Source: Winogradskyella litoriviva
GTDB taxonomy: Bacteria; Bacteroidota; Bacteroidia; Flavobacteriales; Flavobacteriaceae
Direction of reading: 5' to 3'
Assembly: GCF_013249065.1 (NCBI RefSeq)
Contig: NZ_JABRWQ010000005.1
Location: 310,001-374,000, forward strand
Length of the DNA stretch: 64,000 bases
Both the position numbers and the translations under genes were made by a program. A model generated the notes under the pieces. That model worked only from the letters and a program-made list of their open reading frames with translations. It was not told the origin of the DNA and made no database searches. The first letter of the stretch is position 1, and the number at the start of each line of letters is the position of its first letter. This document shows, in pieces, positions 45,957 to 56,100 of this stretch.

Positions 45957-46927
45957 AAAAATCATACATCATATTAGCTATTCCGATACTTATTATACTA
46001 TTCTCTATTGTATATTTTTTGGTTAGGTCTGCTACTCCAGAACAAGAAATATATGTTGGTATGCTAGAAACTACAGAAGTGAATGTATCATCAGAAATTC
46101 CTGGACGTGTAAATTCTATTTTAATCGAAAAAGGAAGTGTTGTAGAAAAAGGACAAGTTTTAGCAACACTAGAAGCTGATATTTTAGATGCCAGAAAAGG
46201 CCAAGCGGAAGGTATGGTAAAAGCTGCACAATCTTTAATTGAAAAAGCACAAACAGGTGCACGTAAAGAGGAAGTTAGTGCATTACAAAATCAATACTTA
46301 ATGGCTAAAAGTCAATTTGATTTTGCCGATAAAAGTTATAAACGATATCAAGCACTTTATGCAGATAGTATTATTTCTAAACAAGAGATGGATGAAGTAC
46401 AGTTTAAATATGATGCCGCTAAAGAACAAAAGAATGCTGCAAAATCCATGTGGGAAATGGGTAAAAAAGGCACTAGAATAGAAGATATCAAAGCAGCGCA
46501 AGGAAGTTATGAAAGAGCGCAAGGTGCATACAATGAAGTAGAGGCTTATTATAACGAATTAGATATTGTTGCGCCAGCATCTGGTATTATTAGTAATCAA
46601 ATTGCAGAAGAAGGTGAGGTTATGGCTTCAGGCTATCCAATTGTTACAATTCAAATACCCGAAAAAATATATGCTATTTTCAATATAAGAGAAGATCATT
46701 TATCTGATTTTAAAATGGGAACAATATACAAGGCTAAGGTGCCTGGATTAAATAATGAAGTGGTTAATTTTAAAGTCACTTATATTTCTCCTATGGCAGA
46801 TTTTGCAACTTGGGTACCTATAAAGGCAAAAGGTGAATATGAACTTAAATCATTTGAAATTCATCTAAAACCACAAGAACGTATTGCAGATTTGCGTCCA
46901 GGAATGTCGATTCAAATTATTAAATAA
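45953..46927 (+). CDS. HlyD family membrane fusion protein
   Basis: A 324-residue periplasmic adaptor: an N-terminal anchor (about residues 5-25), a lipoyl/biotinyl half-motif VSSEIPGRVNSILIEKGSVV, a long helical hairpin (about 75-200), the second lipoyl half-motif YYNELDIVAPASGIISNQ, and a beta-barrel domain to the end. It links the TolC duct with the inner membrane permeases of the same operon. It begins in the last codons of tolC (overlap ATGA). Confidence 0.93.
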   Translation: MKKSYIILAIPILIILFSIVYFLVRSATPEQEIYVGMLETTEVNVSSEIPGRVNSILIEKGSVVEKGQVLATLEADILDARKGQAEGMVKAAQSLIEKAQTGARKEEVSALQNQYLMAKSQFDFADKSYKRYQALYADSIISKQEMDEVQFKYDAAKEQKNAAKSMWEMGKKGTRIEDIKAAQGSYERAQGAYNEVEAYYNELDIVAPASGIISNQIAEEGEVMASGYPIVTIQIPEKIYAIFNIREDHLSDFKMGTIYKAKVPGLNNEVVNFKVTYISPMADFATWVPIKAKGEYELKSFEIHLKPQERIADLRPGMSIQIIK

Positions 46928-46935
46928 TCATCTCC

Positions 46936-48117
46936 ATGAAATGGTCTGTATACCATATTTTTAAAAGGGAAATGAAAAGATTGTCTCGGCAGAAATCTAC
47001 TAGAAATCTATTTATAATAATTCCTGTTGCTGTCTTTATTTTATTGGGTTTAATTTACTCTGAAGGTGCACTAAGAGAAGTTTCTATTGCGGTTTATGAT
47101 AATGATAATAGCGAATTAAGTAGAACTTACATTCGCTCATTAGAAGCATCTCCCAATTTAGATGTTATCTATTATATGTCTTCAGAAGACGACTTAGAAA
47201 CTGTGTTTGTAGAAAACGAGGTTCAAGGTATATTTTATATTCCAAAAGACTTTTATAAAGATGTACTTAAAGGTATTCCTGTTGATGTAAAAATTTATAC
47301 CAACTCTACAAATATTGTTTTTGGAAATCTGTTATACAGATTAGCTACGGAAGTAACACAACTTATGAGTGCTGCTGTAGTTGTAAAAAACATGGCGCCT
47401 TTAGGTATTAATCCTGATAAAATATTGGGAACGGTAATGCCAATAGACGTCAATACTAAAGTTTTAGGGAATCCTCAATATAATTATATTTATTATCTAT
47501 TACCAGGTTTGGCAACGGTTTTAATACAGATGATTCTATTTTTTGCAGCTTCACAAGCGTTTAATAATGAATGGAAATTAAAGACTTACACAGATTTATA
47601 TGCCACAGCTAATGGAAATATATTAACTATGATTTTAGGCAAGTATTTAGCATATCTTGTATTTGGTTTAAGTCTATGTGGGTTTTTATTTGCTGTTGTA
47701 TTCCCTGTTTTTGGAATTCCTATTTATGGTAATATAGGTTCTCTTTTAGTGCTCCTTTTACTATTTCTTACGGTTAATATTTTTCTTGGGTTTGGTATTT
47801 CTTTGCTGTTTAAAGATGAAATAATTGCCCTAGATATTGCTATTTTTTATAATTCACCAGCCTTTGTGTTTAGTGGGTTTACGTTTCCTATTTGGGCAAT
47901 GCCTTGGTTTAATAGTTTGTATGCTCAAGTGATTCCTTATACACACTTTTTAACAGGCTTCTTAAAGATTTATCAATTAAATACACCTTTCAAATTCATA
48001 TTACCAGAAATTGAGAAACTATTCATATTCCTTGTTATTGGAGTTGTTATAATTAGTATTGGTTTAATAATTAATAGAAAGATTATATTTCTACAACCTA
48101 AAATGAGTACAATATGA
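46936..48117 (+). CDS. ABC-2 type permease, first of a pair
   Basis: A 393-residue inner-membrane permease of the ABC-2 (YhgE/YbhR-like) kind: one helix near the start, a large extracytoplasmic domain (about residues 45-180), then five C-terminal helices, including FLLVINIFLGFGISLLFKDE-type and FSGFTFPIWAMPWF. Its stop overlaps the next permease gene by four bases. No ATP-binding subunit is encoded in this operon or window. Confidence 0.9.
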   Translation: MKWSVYHIFKREMKRLSRQKSTRNLFIIIPVAVFILLGLIYSEGALREVSIAVYDNDNSELSRTYIRSLEASPNLDVIYYMSSEDDLETVFVENEVQGIFYIPKDFYKDVLKGIPVDVKIYTNSTNIVFGNLLYRLATEVTQLMSAAVVVKNMAPLGINPDKILGTVMPIDVNTKVLGNPQYNYIYYLLPGLATVLIQMILFFAASQAFNNEWKLKTYTDLYATANGNILTMILGKYLAYLVFGLSLCGFLFAVVFPVFGIPIYGNIGSLLVLLLLFLTVNIFLGFGISLLFKDEIIALDIAIFYNSPAFVFSGFTFPIWAMPWFNSLYAQVIPYTHFLTGFLKIYQLNTPFKFILPEIEKLFIFLVIGVVIISIGLIINRKIIFLQPKMSTI

Positions 48118-49295
48118 ACTTAAAACTCATTTGGATATTGCTCAAAAAAGAAGCCAGCTTGGTCTACAACGACCATAGTATTCTATTGGCTTTGTTGGCA
48201 GCACCTTTACTTTATTTTGCTTTAATGGGTTCTACTTATTTTAATAAAGATGAAGAGGAGGTAAGTGTAGGTATTGTAGATTTAGATAACTCGCAAAGCA
48301 GCAAGTCTTTTTTAAATAAAATTAACGCCACACAAAAAATAAATATAACGCATAGTTACATCAACTTGGCTGAAGCTAAAAACGGATTTTATAGTTTTGA
48401 TGTGCAAGGATTAATACATATACCAAAAGGGTTTGAAGAGAAATTAATAGCACATCAAAGTACACCAATTGGCTTAATTCTTAATAATTCTAAATTTCTA
48501 TCCTCAAACGATATTAACAAAGCGGTTAATTTGGTGGCCATGGAATATGCTGAGAATTCTCGTCAACAGTTTTTTCAATCTAAAGGGATTAATCCATCAT
48601 TGGCAACATTAAAAGCGCAACCTATAACGGCACAAATTAATGCGGTTTATAACCCAACCAACAATTATGGTAATTTTCTATTACCAGCATTATTTATTCT
48701 TATTTTACATCAGACGTTGCTTATTGGTATGTCTGAAAGTGTCGCTCATGACCGAGAAAATAATGTTCTAAAATCTAATTTTGAAGAAAGTAATTACAGT
48801 TTTCTTAATTATATATTAGGTAAAACAAGTTTTTATCTATTACTCTATTTTGCTTACATGCTGCTTACTTTTTTTGTTGTGTTTCCTGTTTTTGATTTAC
48901 CATTAAATGGCAGTTTTTTTACATTGATTATGGTCTCTTTTTTGTTTTTTATGGCGACGATATTATATGGATGGTTTGTGTCGTCTTTTTTTAAATCTCA
49001 AGTTAGAGTTATGGAGATAATGGCTTTTACATCATATCCTGTTTTTTTAATTACCGGAATCACGTGGTCTTTTAAAGATATGCCTTTAGTATTACAATAT
49101 GTTTCTAACTTAATTCCGCTAAAACCTTATTTTTCATTTCTAAAAAAACAAACGGTAATGGGAGTTGATAGTCATTTGTATAATTCTGAAATTATTCACA
49201 TACTCCTTTTACTCTTATTTGGTTATGTTGCTGCTTTATTGAGGTTCTATTATCTGAAAAATCGAGTTTTAGAATTAAAGTCAAAACCGATTTAA
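48114..49295 (+). CDS. ABC-2 type permease, second of a pair
   Basis: A 393-residue paralogue of the preceding permease with the same plan: a first helix, an external domain (about 40-180), and five helices, with the conserved end FLITGITWSFKDMPLVLQYVS. The two equal-length genes look like a duplicated half-transporter pair forming a heterodimer. Together with TolC and HlyD they should form an exporter crossing both membranes. It is last in the operon. Confidence 0.9.
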   Translation: MNLKLIWILLKKEASLVYNDHSILLALLAAPLLYFALMGSTYFNKDEEEVSVGIVDLDNSQSSKSFLNKINATQKINITHSYINLAEAKNGFYSFDVQGLIHIPKGFEEKLIAHQSTPIGLILNNSKFLSSNDINKAVNLVAMEYAENSRQQFFQSKGINPSLATLKAQPITAQINAVYNPTNNYGNFLLPALFILILHQTLLIGMSESVAHDRENNVLKSNFEESNYSFLNYILGKTSFYLLLYFAYMLLTFFVVFPVFDLPLNGSFFTLIMVSFLFFMATILYGWFVSSFFKSQVRVMEIMAFTSYPVFLITGITWSFKDMPLVLQYVSNLIPLKPYFSFLKKQTVMGVDSHLYNSEIIHILLLLLFGYVAALLRFYYLKNRVLELKSKPI

Positions 49296-49323
49296 TAAAT
49301 TATTGTAATAGGTTGAAGACTTT

Positions 49324-50007
49324 CTACAATGCTCCAGTAATGGCAGCTATAAATGCTATTATAATAAGGAGTGTTAATATTCCTAATGCTAAAGCATAAA
49401 TTTTTATTAAGGTATTTTTTTGGGTTTTATTAGGACTAAAGTATTTCTGAAAAAAAGGAATACTGATAGGTATAAAAATAAGTAATAAAGTATATGCTAT
49501 AGAATTAACAAATGTTGCGTCGCTATTATTCTTTTTAACATAAATAGCTCTTGCAGAATAATGACAAATAACAGGATAGAGAATTAATAAACCTACAAAA
49601 TTGATAGTTTCTCTTGTTGCATATAAAACCCAAGTATAACTATCGTAAGAGTTCCTTAGAAAAGCAAACAAAGGCTCATAGGCTAAATTATAGATTAAAT
49701 AAAACAGAAATAATCCAAAGGCAATCTTAAACCATTTTAAAGGAATGCCAAGTTTAATTGGCTCGACTGAAAGTGTTGTTGCTCTTAGCCATAAAATCCA
49801 GAGTAAAAAAGCTAAAGCAAATAATATATAAACACCAATTAAAAGGATGGAAATCACTTGTGTTTGCGATTCTAGGCCTTCCTTTAAATTACGAAGAGAA
49901 ACCGAAAGAATTGTATAAAAGGCTATAACTATGAGCGGATAAATAATTAGATAAATTGCTAATTTTTTAGGAGATAACTTTAATATAGAATTTGAAATTT
50001 TCTGCAT
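49324..50007 (-). CDS. Membrane protein of unknown function
   Basis: A 227-residue protein with six hydrophobic segments (starting near residues 17, 50, 88, 130, 165 and 200) and no family motif I recognise. The N-terminal basic segment KLSPKKLAIYL argues for a cytosolic N-terminus. It converges with the second ABC-2 permease gene, with 28 bases between. Confidence 0.65.
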   Translation of the reverse strand: MQKISNSILKLSPKKLAIYLIIYPLIVIAFYTILSVSLRNLKEGLESQTQVISILLIGVYILFALAFLLWILWLRATTLSVEPIKLGIPLKWFKIAFGLFLFYLIYNLAYEPLFAFLRNSYDSYTWVLYATRETINFVGLLILYPVICHYSARAIYVKKNNSDATFVNSIAYTLLLIFIPISIPFFQKYFSPNKTQKNTLIKIYALALGILTLLIIIAFIAAITGAL

Positions 50008-50063
50008 ATAATTGGCAACTTAAACCTAATAATTGAACTTTTGAGATTTAAAAAATTTATGTA

Positions 50064-50603
50064 TTAGAAGCGAGACACTTCAATACCATTATCTTTTGCA
50101 TAAGGAATTGCAATATCCATTAAATTGGTGTGTAAATCCCAAAATTCATCTAAATAAGATTGTTCAAATCTTATTATTTCTTGATGAATCTCTGTTTTTG
50201 AAGCTTTATTGTCTATAAGTTCTGCAATTTTTACGTACTCTGTTTTGTATTTATCTAAAGTGAATTCATGTAAGTTTAAAGACGCATTAATCATTGCTTC
50301 TGTGCTTGCAGTTACTTTTAAATCTTTAATTTCATTAATGCTTTTTTCAATATTAGGAATAATATAAGTTGTTAAATGCGGAACAAGCATGCCTTGCATG
50401 TCGTACTCATCATTTTCAAGTTTAATATATAATGCTTTTTGTGATTTTGCGTTCATATAGTTTTCAAAGTCTTGTTTACCAAACCCACCTAATAAGTTAG
50501 TGTTTAGGGCAACTTTGCCAAAATATTTTTCAGGACTTACACTAAAGCTACACGATTGAGAAATTAGAATAAGTATTAAAATTGTAAATAGTTTTGTTTT
50601 CAT
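50064..50603 (-). CDS. Lipoprotein of unknown function
   Basis: A 179-residue exported lipoprotein: signal with lipobox SQSC (Cys18), then an all-helical, charged domain with pairs of Lys and Glu. I recognise no domain family. The helical pattern and lack of motif give no function. It lies 56 bases upstream of the membrane protein gene on the same strand, a possible operon. Confidence 0.65.
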   Translation of the reverse strand: MKTKLFTILILILISQSCSFSVSPEKYFGKVALNTNLLGGFGKQDFENYMNAKSQKALYIKLENDEYDMQGMLVPHLTTYIIPNIEKSINEIKDLKVTASTEAMINASLNLHEFTLDKYKTEYVKIAELIDNKASKTEIHQEIIRFEQSYLDEFWDLHTNLMDIAIPYAKDNGIEVSRF

Positions 50604-50779
50604 GATGGTTAAATTTTAATTTTTTATCACATTACAAAACTAGTTTGTATTCTAATCTCGCAATACCCTGAAAACCGTTAAAAAATAAATGAATTCAGTG
50701 ATTTAAAGTTGCTAATTCACTTTAACTCGTAAAATAAATCAATACTTTAATTCCGTATTTTTACAAAAAAAAGAATACG

Positions 50780-51409
50780 ATGTCTATCATAGAAAAATTA
50801 AATTGGCGCTATGCTACCAAAAAGTTCAATGACACCAAGAAACTTTCCGTAGAACAACTTGATACCTTAAAAGAAGCTTTTAATTTAACAGCTTTATCTT
50901 ATGGGTTACAGACCTTAAAAATGGTTATTGTAGAAGATAAAAGTAAGCGCGAAAAACTCGTTGGTATGTCTTATGGTCAGCGTCAAGTAGCAGATTCATC
51001 ACACTTATTGGTACTTTGTATTCAAAATGAAATTGATGAAAACGATGTGGATGAGCATTTTGAAACCATTAAAAGCATAAGAAATACACCAGATGCAATT
51101 CTATCTCCATTTAAAACTCAATTGAAGTCATCGATTAACGAGATGACAGTAACTAAAAAAGTAGATTGGGCAACAAGACAAGCCTATATTGCTTTAGGAA
51201 ATTTAATGACAGTATGTGCAGTAGAAGGTATAGATAGTTGTCCTATGGAAGGCTTTGTTCCTAAAGATTTAGATACAGAATTAGGTTTAGAAGCGTTAGG
51301 GCTTTCATCAGTATTGCTTTTGCCTGTAGGTTTTAGAGCCGAAGATGATATGTTTGCAGACTTTAAAAAAGTGAGAAAACAAGTAAGTAAAACAGTTATA
51401 GAATTGTAG
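50780..51409 (+). CDS. NAD(P)H-dependent nitroreductase family protein
   Basis: A 209-residue FMN flavoprotein of the nitroreductase/NfsB family, with the family opening LNWRYATKKFND near residue 7, the FMN-contact LSYGLQTLK and the C-terminal half carrying WATRQAYIALGNLM and EGIDSCPMEGF. It reduces nitro groups or quinones in the cytosol, or saves FMN for other tasks; substrates are broad. It has no cotranscribed gene. Confidence 0.92.
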   Translation: MSIIEKLNWRYATKKFNDTKKLSVEQLDTLKEAFNLTALSYGLQTLKMVIVEDKSKREKLVGMSYGQRQVADSSHLLVLCIQNEIDENDVDEHFETIKSIRNTPDAILSPFKTQLKSSINEMTVTKKVDWATRQAYIALGNLMTVCAVEGIDSCPMEGFVPKDLDTELGLEALGLSSVLLLPVGFRAEDDMFADFKKVRKQVSKTVIEL

Positions 51410-51472
51410 CTGTTTTAATACGTGTAAAATTGTAATATTCTATATATTTACGTTAAAATTAAAATTTTCAAT

Positions 51473-52666
51473 ATGCCAGGATTCGAATTGTTTAGTGATT
51501 TAGAGCGAAAAGAAGTTAATGATGTATTAGATAATGGCGTTTTAATGCGTTATGGTTTTGATGCCATGCGAAAAGGCCATTGGAAAGCAAAAGAACTTGA
51601 AACAGAATTAGCAACTACGTTTCAGTCTAATCATGTGCAATTAGTATCTAGCGGAACAGCTGCGGTTTCAGTTGCTTTAGCATCAGCAGGTGTTGGTGCA
51701 GGAGATGAAGTTATTATGCCAACTTTTACTTTCGTTGCTAGTTTTGAGGCCATTATGATGTTGGGCGCAATTCCTATTCTTGTTGATGTAGATGATACAT
51801 TAACATTAGATCCAAAAGCGGTTGAAGCAGCAATTACGCTAAAAACAAAAGCGGTAATGGTTGTACAGATGTGCGGAAGTATGGGTAATATGGATGCATT
51901 AAGTAAAATTTGTAACGAAAATAATCTTATTTTTATTGAAGACGCTTGCCAAGCCATTGGAGGCACCTACAAAGGAAAACCGTTAGGTAGTATAGCGGAT
52001 TTAGGTTGTTTTTCTTTCGATTTTGTAAAAACCATAACCTGTGGAGAAGGTGGAGCAGTAGTTACTAATAATAAAGAATATTACATTAATGCAGATCATT
52101 ATAGCGACCATGGACACGATCATGTAGGTAATGATAGAGGAGCAGAAACGCATCCTTTTTTAGGTTATAATTTTAGAATTTCAGAATTACATGCTGCCGT
52201 TGGTTTAGCGCAAGTAAGACGCTTGCCAGAATTTATTGCAATACAGAAAAGGAATTATACCATTATTAGAGATGCGCTTTCCAAAGTGCCAGGTGTGACT
52301 TTTAGAAGGGTTCCAGATGGAGGAGAGGAAAGTTACTCATTTTTAAACTTCTTTTTACCAGATACAGAAACGGCATTAAATGTTTCTAAAGGATTTAAAG
52401 AAAACGGTGTAGATGTATGTTGGAATTATTACGAAAATAACTGGCATTACATTAATAAATGGAATCATCTCAAAGATTTAAAATCATTGTTTCCAATTTC
52501 TAAAGAAGTAAAAAAAGGTTTAGAATATCTTAAAACTAAATCTTTTGAGCAGTCTGATCATTTTATAGGACGAAATATTTCCTGTCTAATAAAATTGTCA
52601 TGGACAGAAGATGAAGTAAGAATAAGAGCCTCAAAAATGGCAGAACTTATAAAAGCTATTAATTAA
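51473..52666 (+). CDS. kdnA: DegT/DnrJ/EryC1/StrS aminotransferase, KdnA-like
   Basis: A 397-residue PLP sugar aminotransferase. The PLP lysine is Lys186 in FDFVKTITCGEGGA and the aspartate is in FIEDACQAIGG. The start PGFELFSDLERKEV, the GHWKAKELE, and the HGHDHVGNDRGAE block closely match, from memory, KdnA of Shewanella, which converts 8-keto-Kdo into 8-amino-Kdo (Kdo8N) for the lipopolysaccharide core. Its partner, the dehydrogenase KdnB, is not adjacent, so the assignment is a strong family call but an unproven function. Confidence 0.75.
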   Translation: MPGFELFSDLERKEVNDVLDNGVLMRYGFDAMRKGHWKAKELETELATTFQSNHVQLVSSGTAAVSVALASAGVGAGDEVIMPTFTFVASFEAIMMLGAIPILVDVDDTLTLDPKAVEAAITLKTKAVMVVQMCGSMGNMDALSKICNENNLIFIEDACQAIGGTYKGKPLGSIADLGCFSFDFVKTITCGEGGAVVTNNKEYYINADHYSDHGHDHVGNDRGAETHPFLGYNFRISELHAAVGLAQVRRLPEFIAIQKRNYTIIRDALSKVPGVTFRRVPDGGEESYSFLNFFLPDTETALNVSKGFKENGVDVCWNYYENNWHYINKWNHLKDLKSLFPISKEVKKGLEYLKTKSFEQSDHFIGRNISCLIKLSWTEDEVRIRASKMAELIKAIN

Positions 52667-52682
52667 TTTTTAGATCATATTT

Positions 52683-53171
52683 ATGCATAAAACCTTATTA
52701 CTAATTGCAGTTGTTTCGCTATTCTCTTTCAACTGTATCGCACAAAACAAAGACTATACTAAATTTTGGGATCACTTATTGGCAAATGATAGAGTTGAAG
52801 CTGGTAAGTTTTTAAATAAAAATAAGAGTTCTGATTTAGAATGGCTTATTATAAATGAACTTCTTAGAAATGAGTCGGGTAAAATTAAACGAAATGACGA
52901 CTTTTTAAAAGCATTCTTAACGAAAGATGATTTTGAATATTATCTCTTTGCATTTTGGGATAGGTCTTTTCTTTTTGATGATTATATAGATGAAGGTTTT
53001 AACAGTAATACCTTTGAAACCTTAGACAAAATAAAAGCACTAAACTTAAGCAATATTGATTTAAAAGACGCTATTACTTATATTGATGCTATCAGAAATA
53101 GACATAACAATAACTGGGAAGCCTATACTACACTTAATGAAGAAATAAATGCAGTATTGTGGCAGTTTTGA
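52683..53171 (+). CDS. N-terminal part of a frameshifted DUF3857 protein
   Basis: A 162-residue frame with signal peptide (cut near residue 21, IAQ) and a helical region. It stops at 53171 inside the start of the next frame. Read in the +1 frame the protein continues seamlessly into the following 1093-residue frame, and the sum, about 1250 residues, fits the DUF3857/transglutaminase proteins of flavobacteria. The two frames are therefore taken to be one gene with a frameshift near 53140-53165. The upstream frame would supply the export signal. See the next entry. Confidence 0.85.
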   Translation: MHKTLLLIAVVSLFSFNCIAQNKDYTKFWDHLLANDRVEAGKFLNKNKSSDLEWLIINELLRNESGKIKRNDDFLKAFLTKDDFEYYLFAFWDRSFLFDDYIDEGFNSNTFETLDKIKALNLSNIDLKDAITYIDAIRNRHNNNWEAYTTLNEEINAVLWQF

Positions 53172-56100
53172 AAACATGAATAAAAGTGGATTAGATAAAT
53201 TCTATGAACCTGAAATAACTTCTGCGAGTGATGTAGATTTTGATGCAAAAAGTAATGGAATTATTAGATGGTATAATGGCAAGAATCCTAAGGAAGCTTA
53301 TCAGTTTTTTTCAAACCATAATGAATATGGTTCTAGTGTAAATTATGCACAAACCTTTTTAAATTCAGATATTGATCAACGTGTTATTTTACGAGTTGGT
53401 TGTGGTTCTGCTTTTAAAATCTTTTTAAATGATATTGAAATTTATAAATATGATAAAGATGTTTCTACGGATCTTAATGGGTATGAAGTCTTAGTTAATT
53501 TACCAAAAGGTAATAATCGTTTATTAATAAAGTCTGCAGAGAGTAATACTAACTCTTATTTTATGGTTGCTGTTTTCGACGAGAATAAAAAACCATTAAC
53601 AAATATAGCTACTTCAAATAAGCCAACAAGTTATAATAAATCAACACTTTCTGCATTAAACCCTATTGAAAAGAAAAATGATTTTGAGAATTATTTTGAA
53701 ACTAAAATAGCTTCCCAACCCGATAATTTTCTTTATTCTTATGCGCTTTATAATACATTTATTAGAAATTCAAAATATAACGAAGCGAGAGATGTTTTAA
53801 TGCCATTTTATAAAAAGTACCCTAAAAGTTCTTTATTGAGAAGTGCATTAATGACTACTTATAATTTAGAAAAAGATTATACGTCTTCTAATGAATTAAG
53901 TGAGAACATTGAGCGGGACGATCCAGATTATTATTTACCAATAATTAATAAACTAAATGAATACAGTGAACTTTCTAGACTTTCAATGGATGAGTTTGAA
54001 GAGTATATAGAAAAGTTGAAGAATGCTTTTGATTCTGAAATGATTAAAGGTGCTGCAGATTTCTTATATCATGCAAGAAAAGAAGATTTAGCAGGTATAA
54101 AAGCAACGCTAGAACATTTAAACACTTTAGCAATAGACTACAACAATACTAATCTAAAATTGAGATACGCACCATTATTTGATCAAATATTTCAAGATCA
54201 AGATAGATCTATAGCTGTATTAGAAGAAATTTCAACTAACAACTTTAGTCTAAGTGCAGAAAACAAATTAATCAATTATTATGATAAGAAAAACGAAAAA
54301 GATAAAGTCTTAAATTTAATTGATAAACACTACAATGAATTAAAAAATGATAATTCTTATTTAAAACGCATTGTTAATCGATATGTAGAATATCAAATGT
54401 TTGACAAAGCATTACCTTATACAGAAGAAATGCTTCAAAATTATCCTTACAGTTTTACAACTATGGAACTGAGAGGTGATATTTTAAAGCAATTAGGTGA
54501 AGATAAGGAGGCTTTAGAATATTATGAAAAAGCACTAGCGCATAATAGTGGTGATACTGGGTTAAGAAAAAAGATTAATGATGTTTCAAAAAAATCTAAT
54601 TTAATTAATGAACTCGTTTTAGAAGAAGCTTACGGTTACATCACAGAGCACAGAAATAAAATAACAACTAATAATTATGGTTTTAATATTTTATTAGACG
54701 AAGGTAATATTGAAATTTTTGAAGAAGGAGGTTTTAAATATAGATATGTTTACATCTATGAAGTAACATCTAATAACGGAATAGAATCATTTAAAGAGTA
54801 TAACCTTGGTTTGGGTGGTTCTTATAAGTTTTTAAAATCAGAGTTAGTAAAACCAGATGGAAGTATCGTTCCTGCAGCACGTAGCGGCTCTAATTTAGTT
54901 TTTAATGACATAAGTATTGGAGATGTTGTTTATATAGATTATGAAGGTGTGGCTACAACAACGGGTCGTTTCTATAAAGATATATCAGACAGCATGCAAT
55001 TCGATTCTTTTCATCCTATGGTTTTTACATCAATGGATATTTTGGTTCCAAAATCTAGTCATTTAAATTATAAGTATATCAATGGTTCTATAGAACCAAA
55101 AATTACAAAAAAGAAGGATCACATATTATATCAATGGGAATTAGAAAATGCTAAAACCATGGAATATGCTGAAGATTATATGCCTAATTCGGTAGATCAT
55201 TTAGGACATCTTCACTTTAGTACTATAGAAAGCTGGAATGATATTGCCGTTTGGTATTCTGATTTAGTAAGAACAAGAATTGAAATTAATTCTAAGGTAG
55301 AAAGTGAGTTTAATAAGCTTTTTCCAAATGGACATAAAGATTTAACTGAAGATCAGCGAGCTAAAATTATTTATAATTATATCACATCTAATTTTAACTA
55401 CAGTTATGTGAGTTTTAAACAAAGTGGATTTATCCCTCAAAAACCAGCTAAAACTATTAATACAAGTTTAGGTGATTGTAAAGATTTTTCAACTTTATTT
55501 GTAACACTAGCTAAAATGGCTGATTTAAACTCTAACTTAGTATTGGTGTTAACATCTGATTACGGAAGAAATAACCTGGTTTTACCAAGTACAGATTTTA
55601 ACCATTGTATTGTAAAAGTAATGATTGATGGTAATCCTCAATTTTTAGAATTAACAAACAAGTATTTACCATACAAAGCATTGCCAACAAGTTTAAGAGG
55701 TGCAACAGCATTAGAGATTCCGTTTGATGCTGAAAAAACGAAGGAGACTTTTGATTTAATTCATTTAGATAAGGTAAACCGAATTAAATCTCAAGTGAAT
55801 AATAAAATTCAGATTAATATTTCTGAAGACAGCATGAATTTGAACATAGCATCTGAAGTAATAGGACATAATACTTCTTATTATAAAGAAGTATTTAGCG
55901 AGCCAAATGAAGATGTTGTTAAAAAATCAATGACGGAAGATTTTAAGTCTAAACTAATAGATGATTTTACTTTAAATTCGGTGTCAGAATATGAGCAAAA
56001 TAATGACATTGCAGCGATTTCTTATAAAGCTGATATTACACTAAATAAAAAAATGAGTAGTATTGGTTCAATTAAAATTCTACAATTACCAATTATTTCG

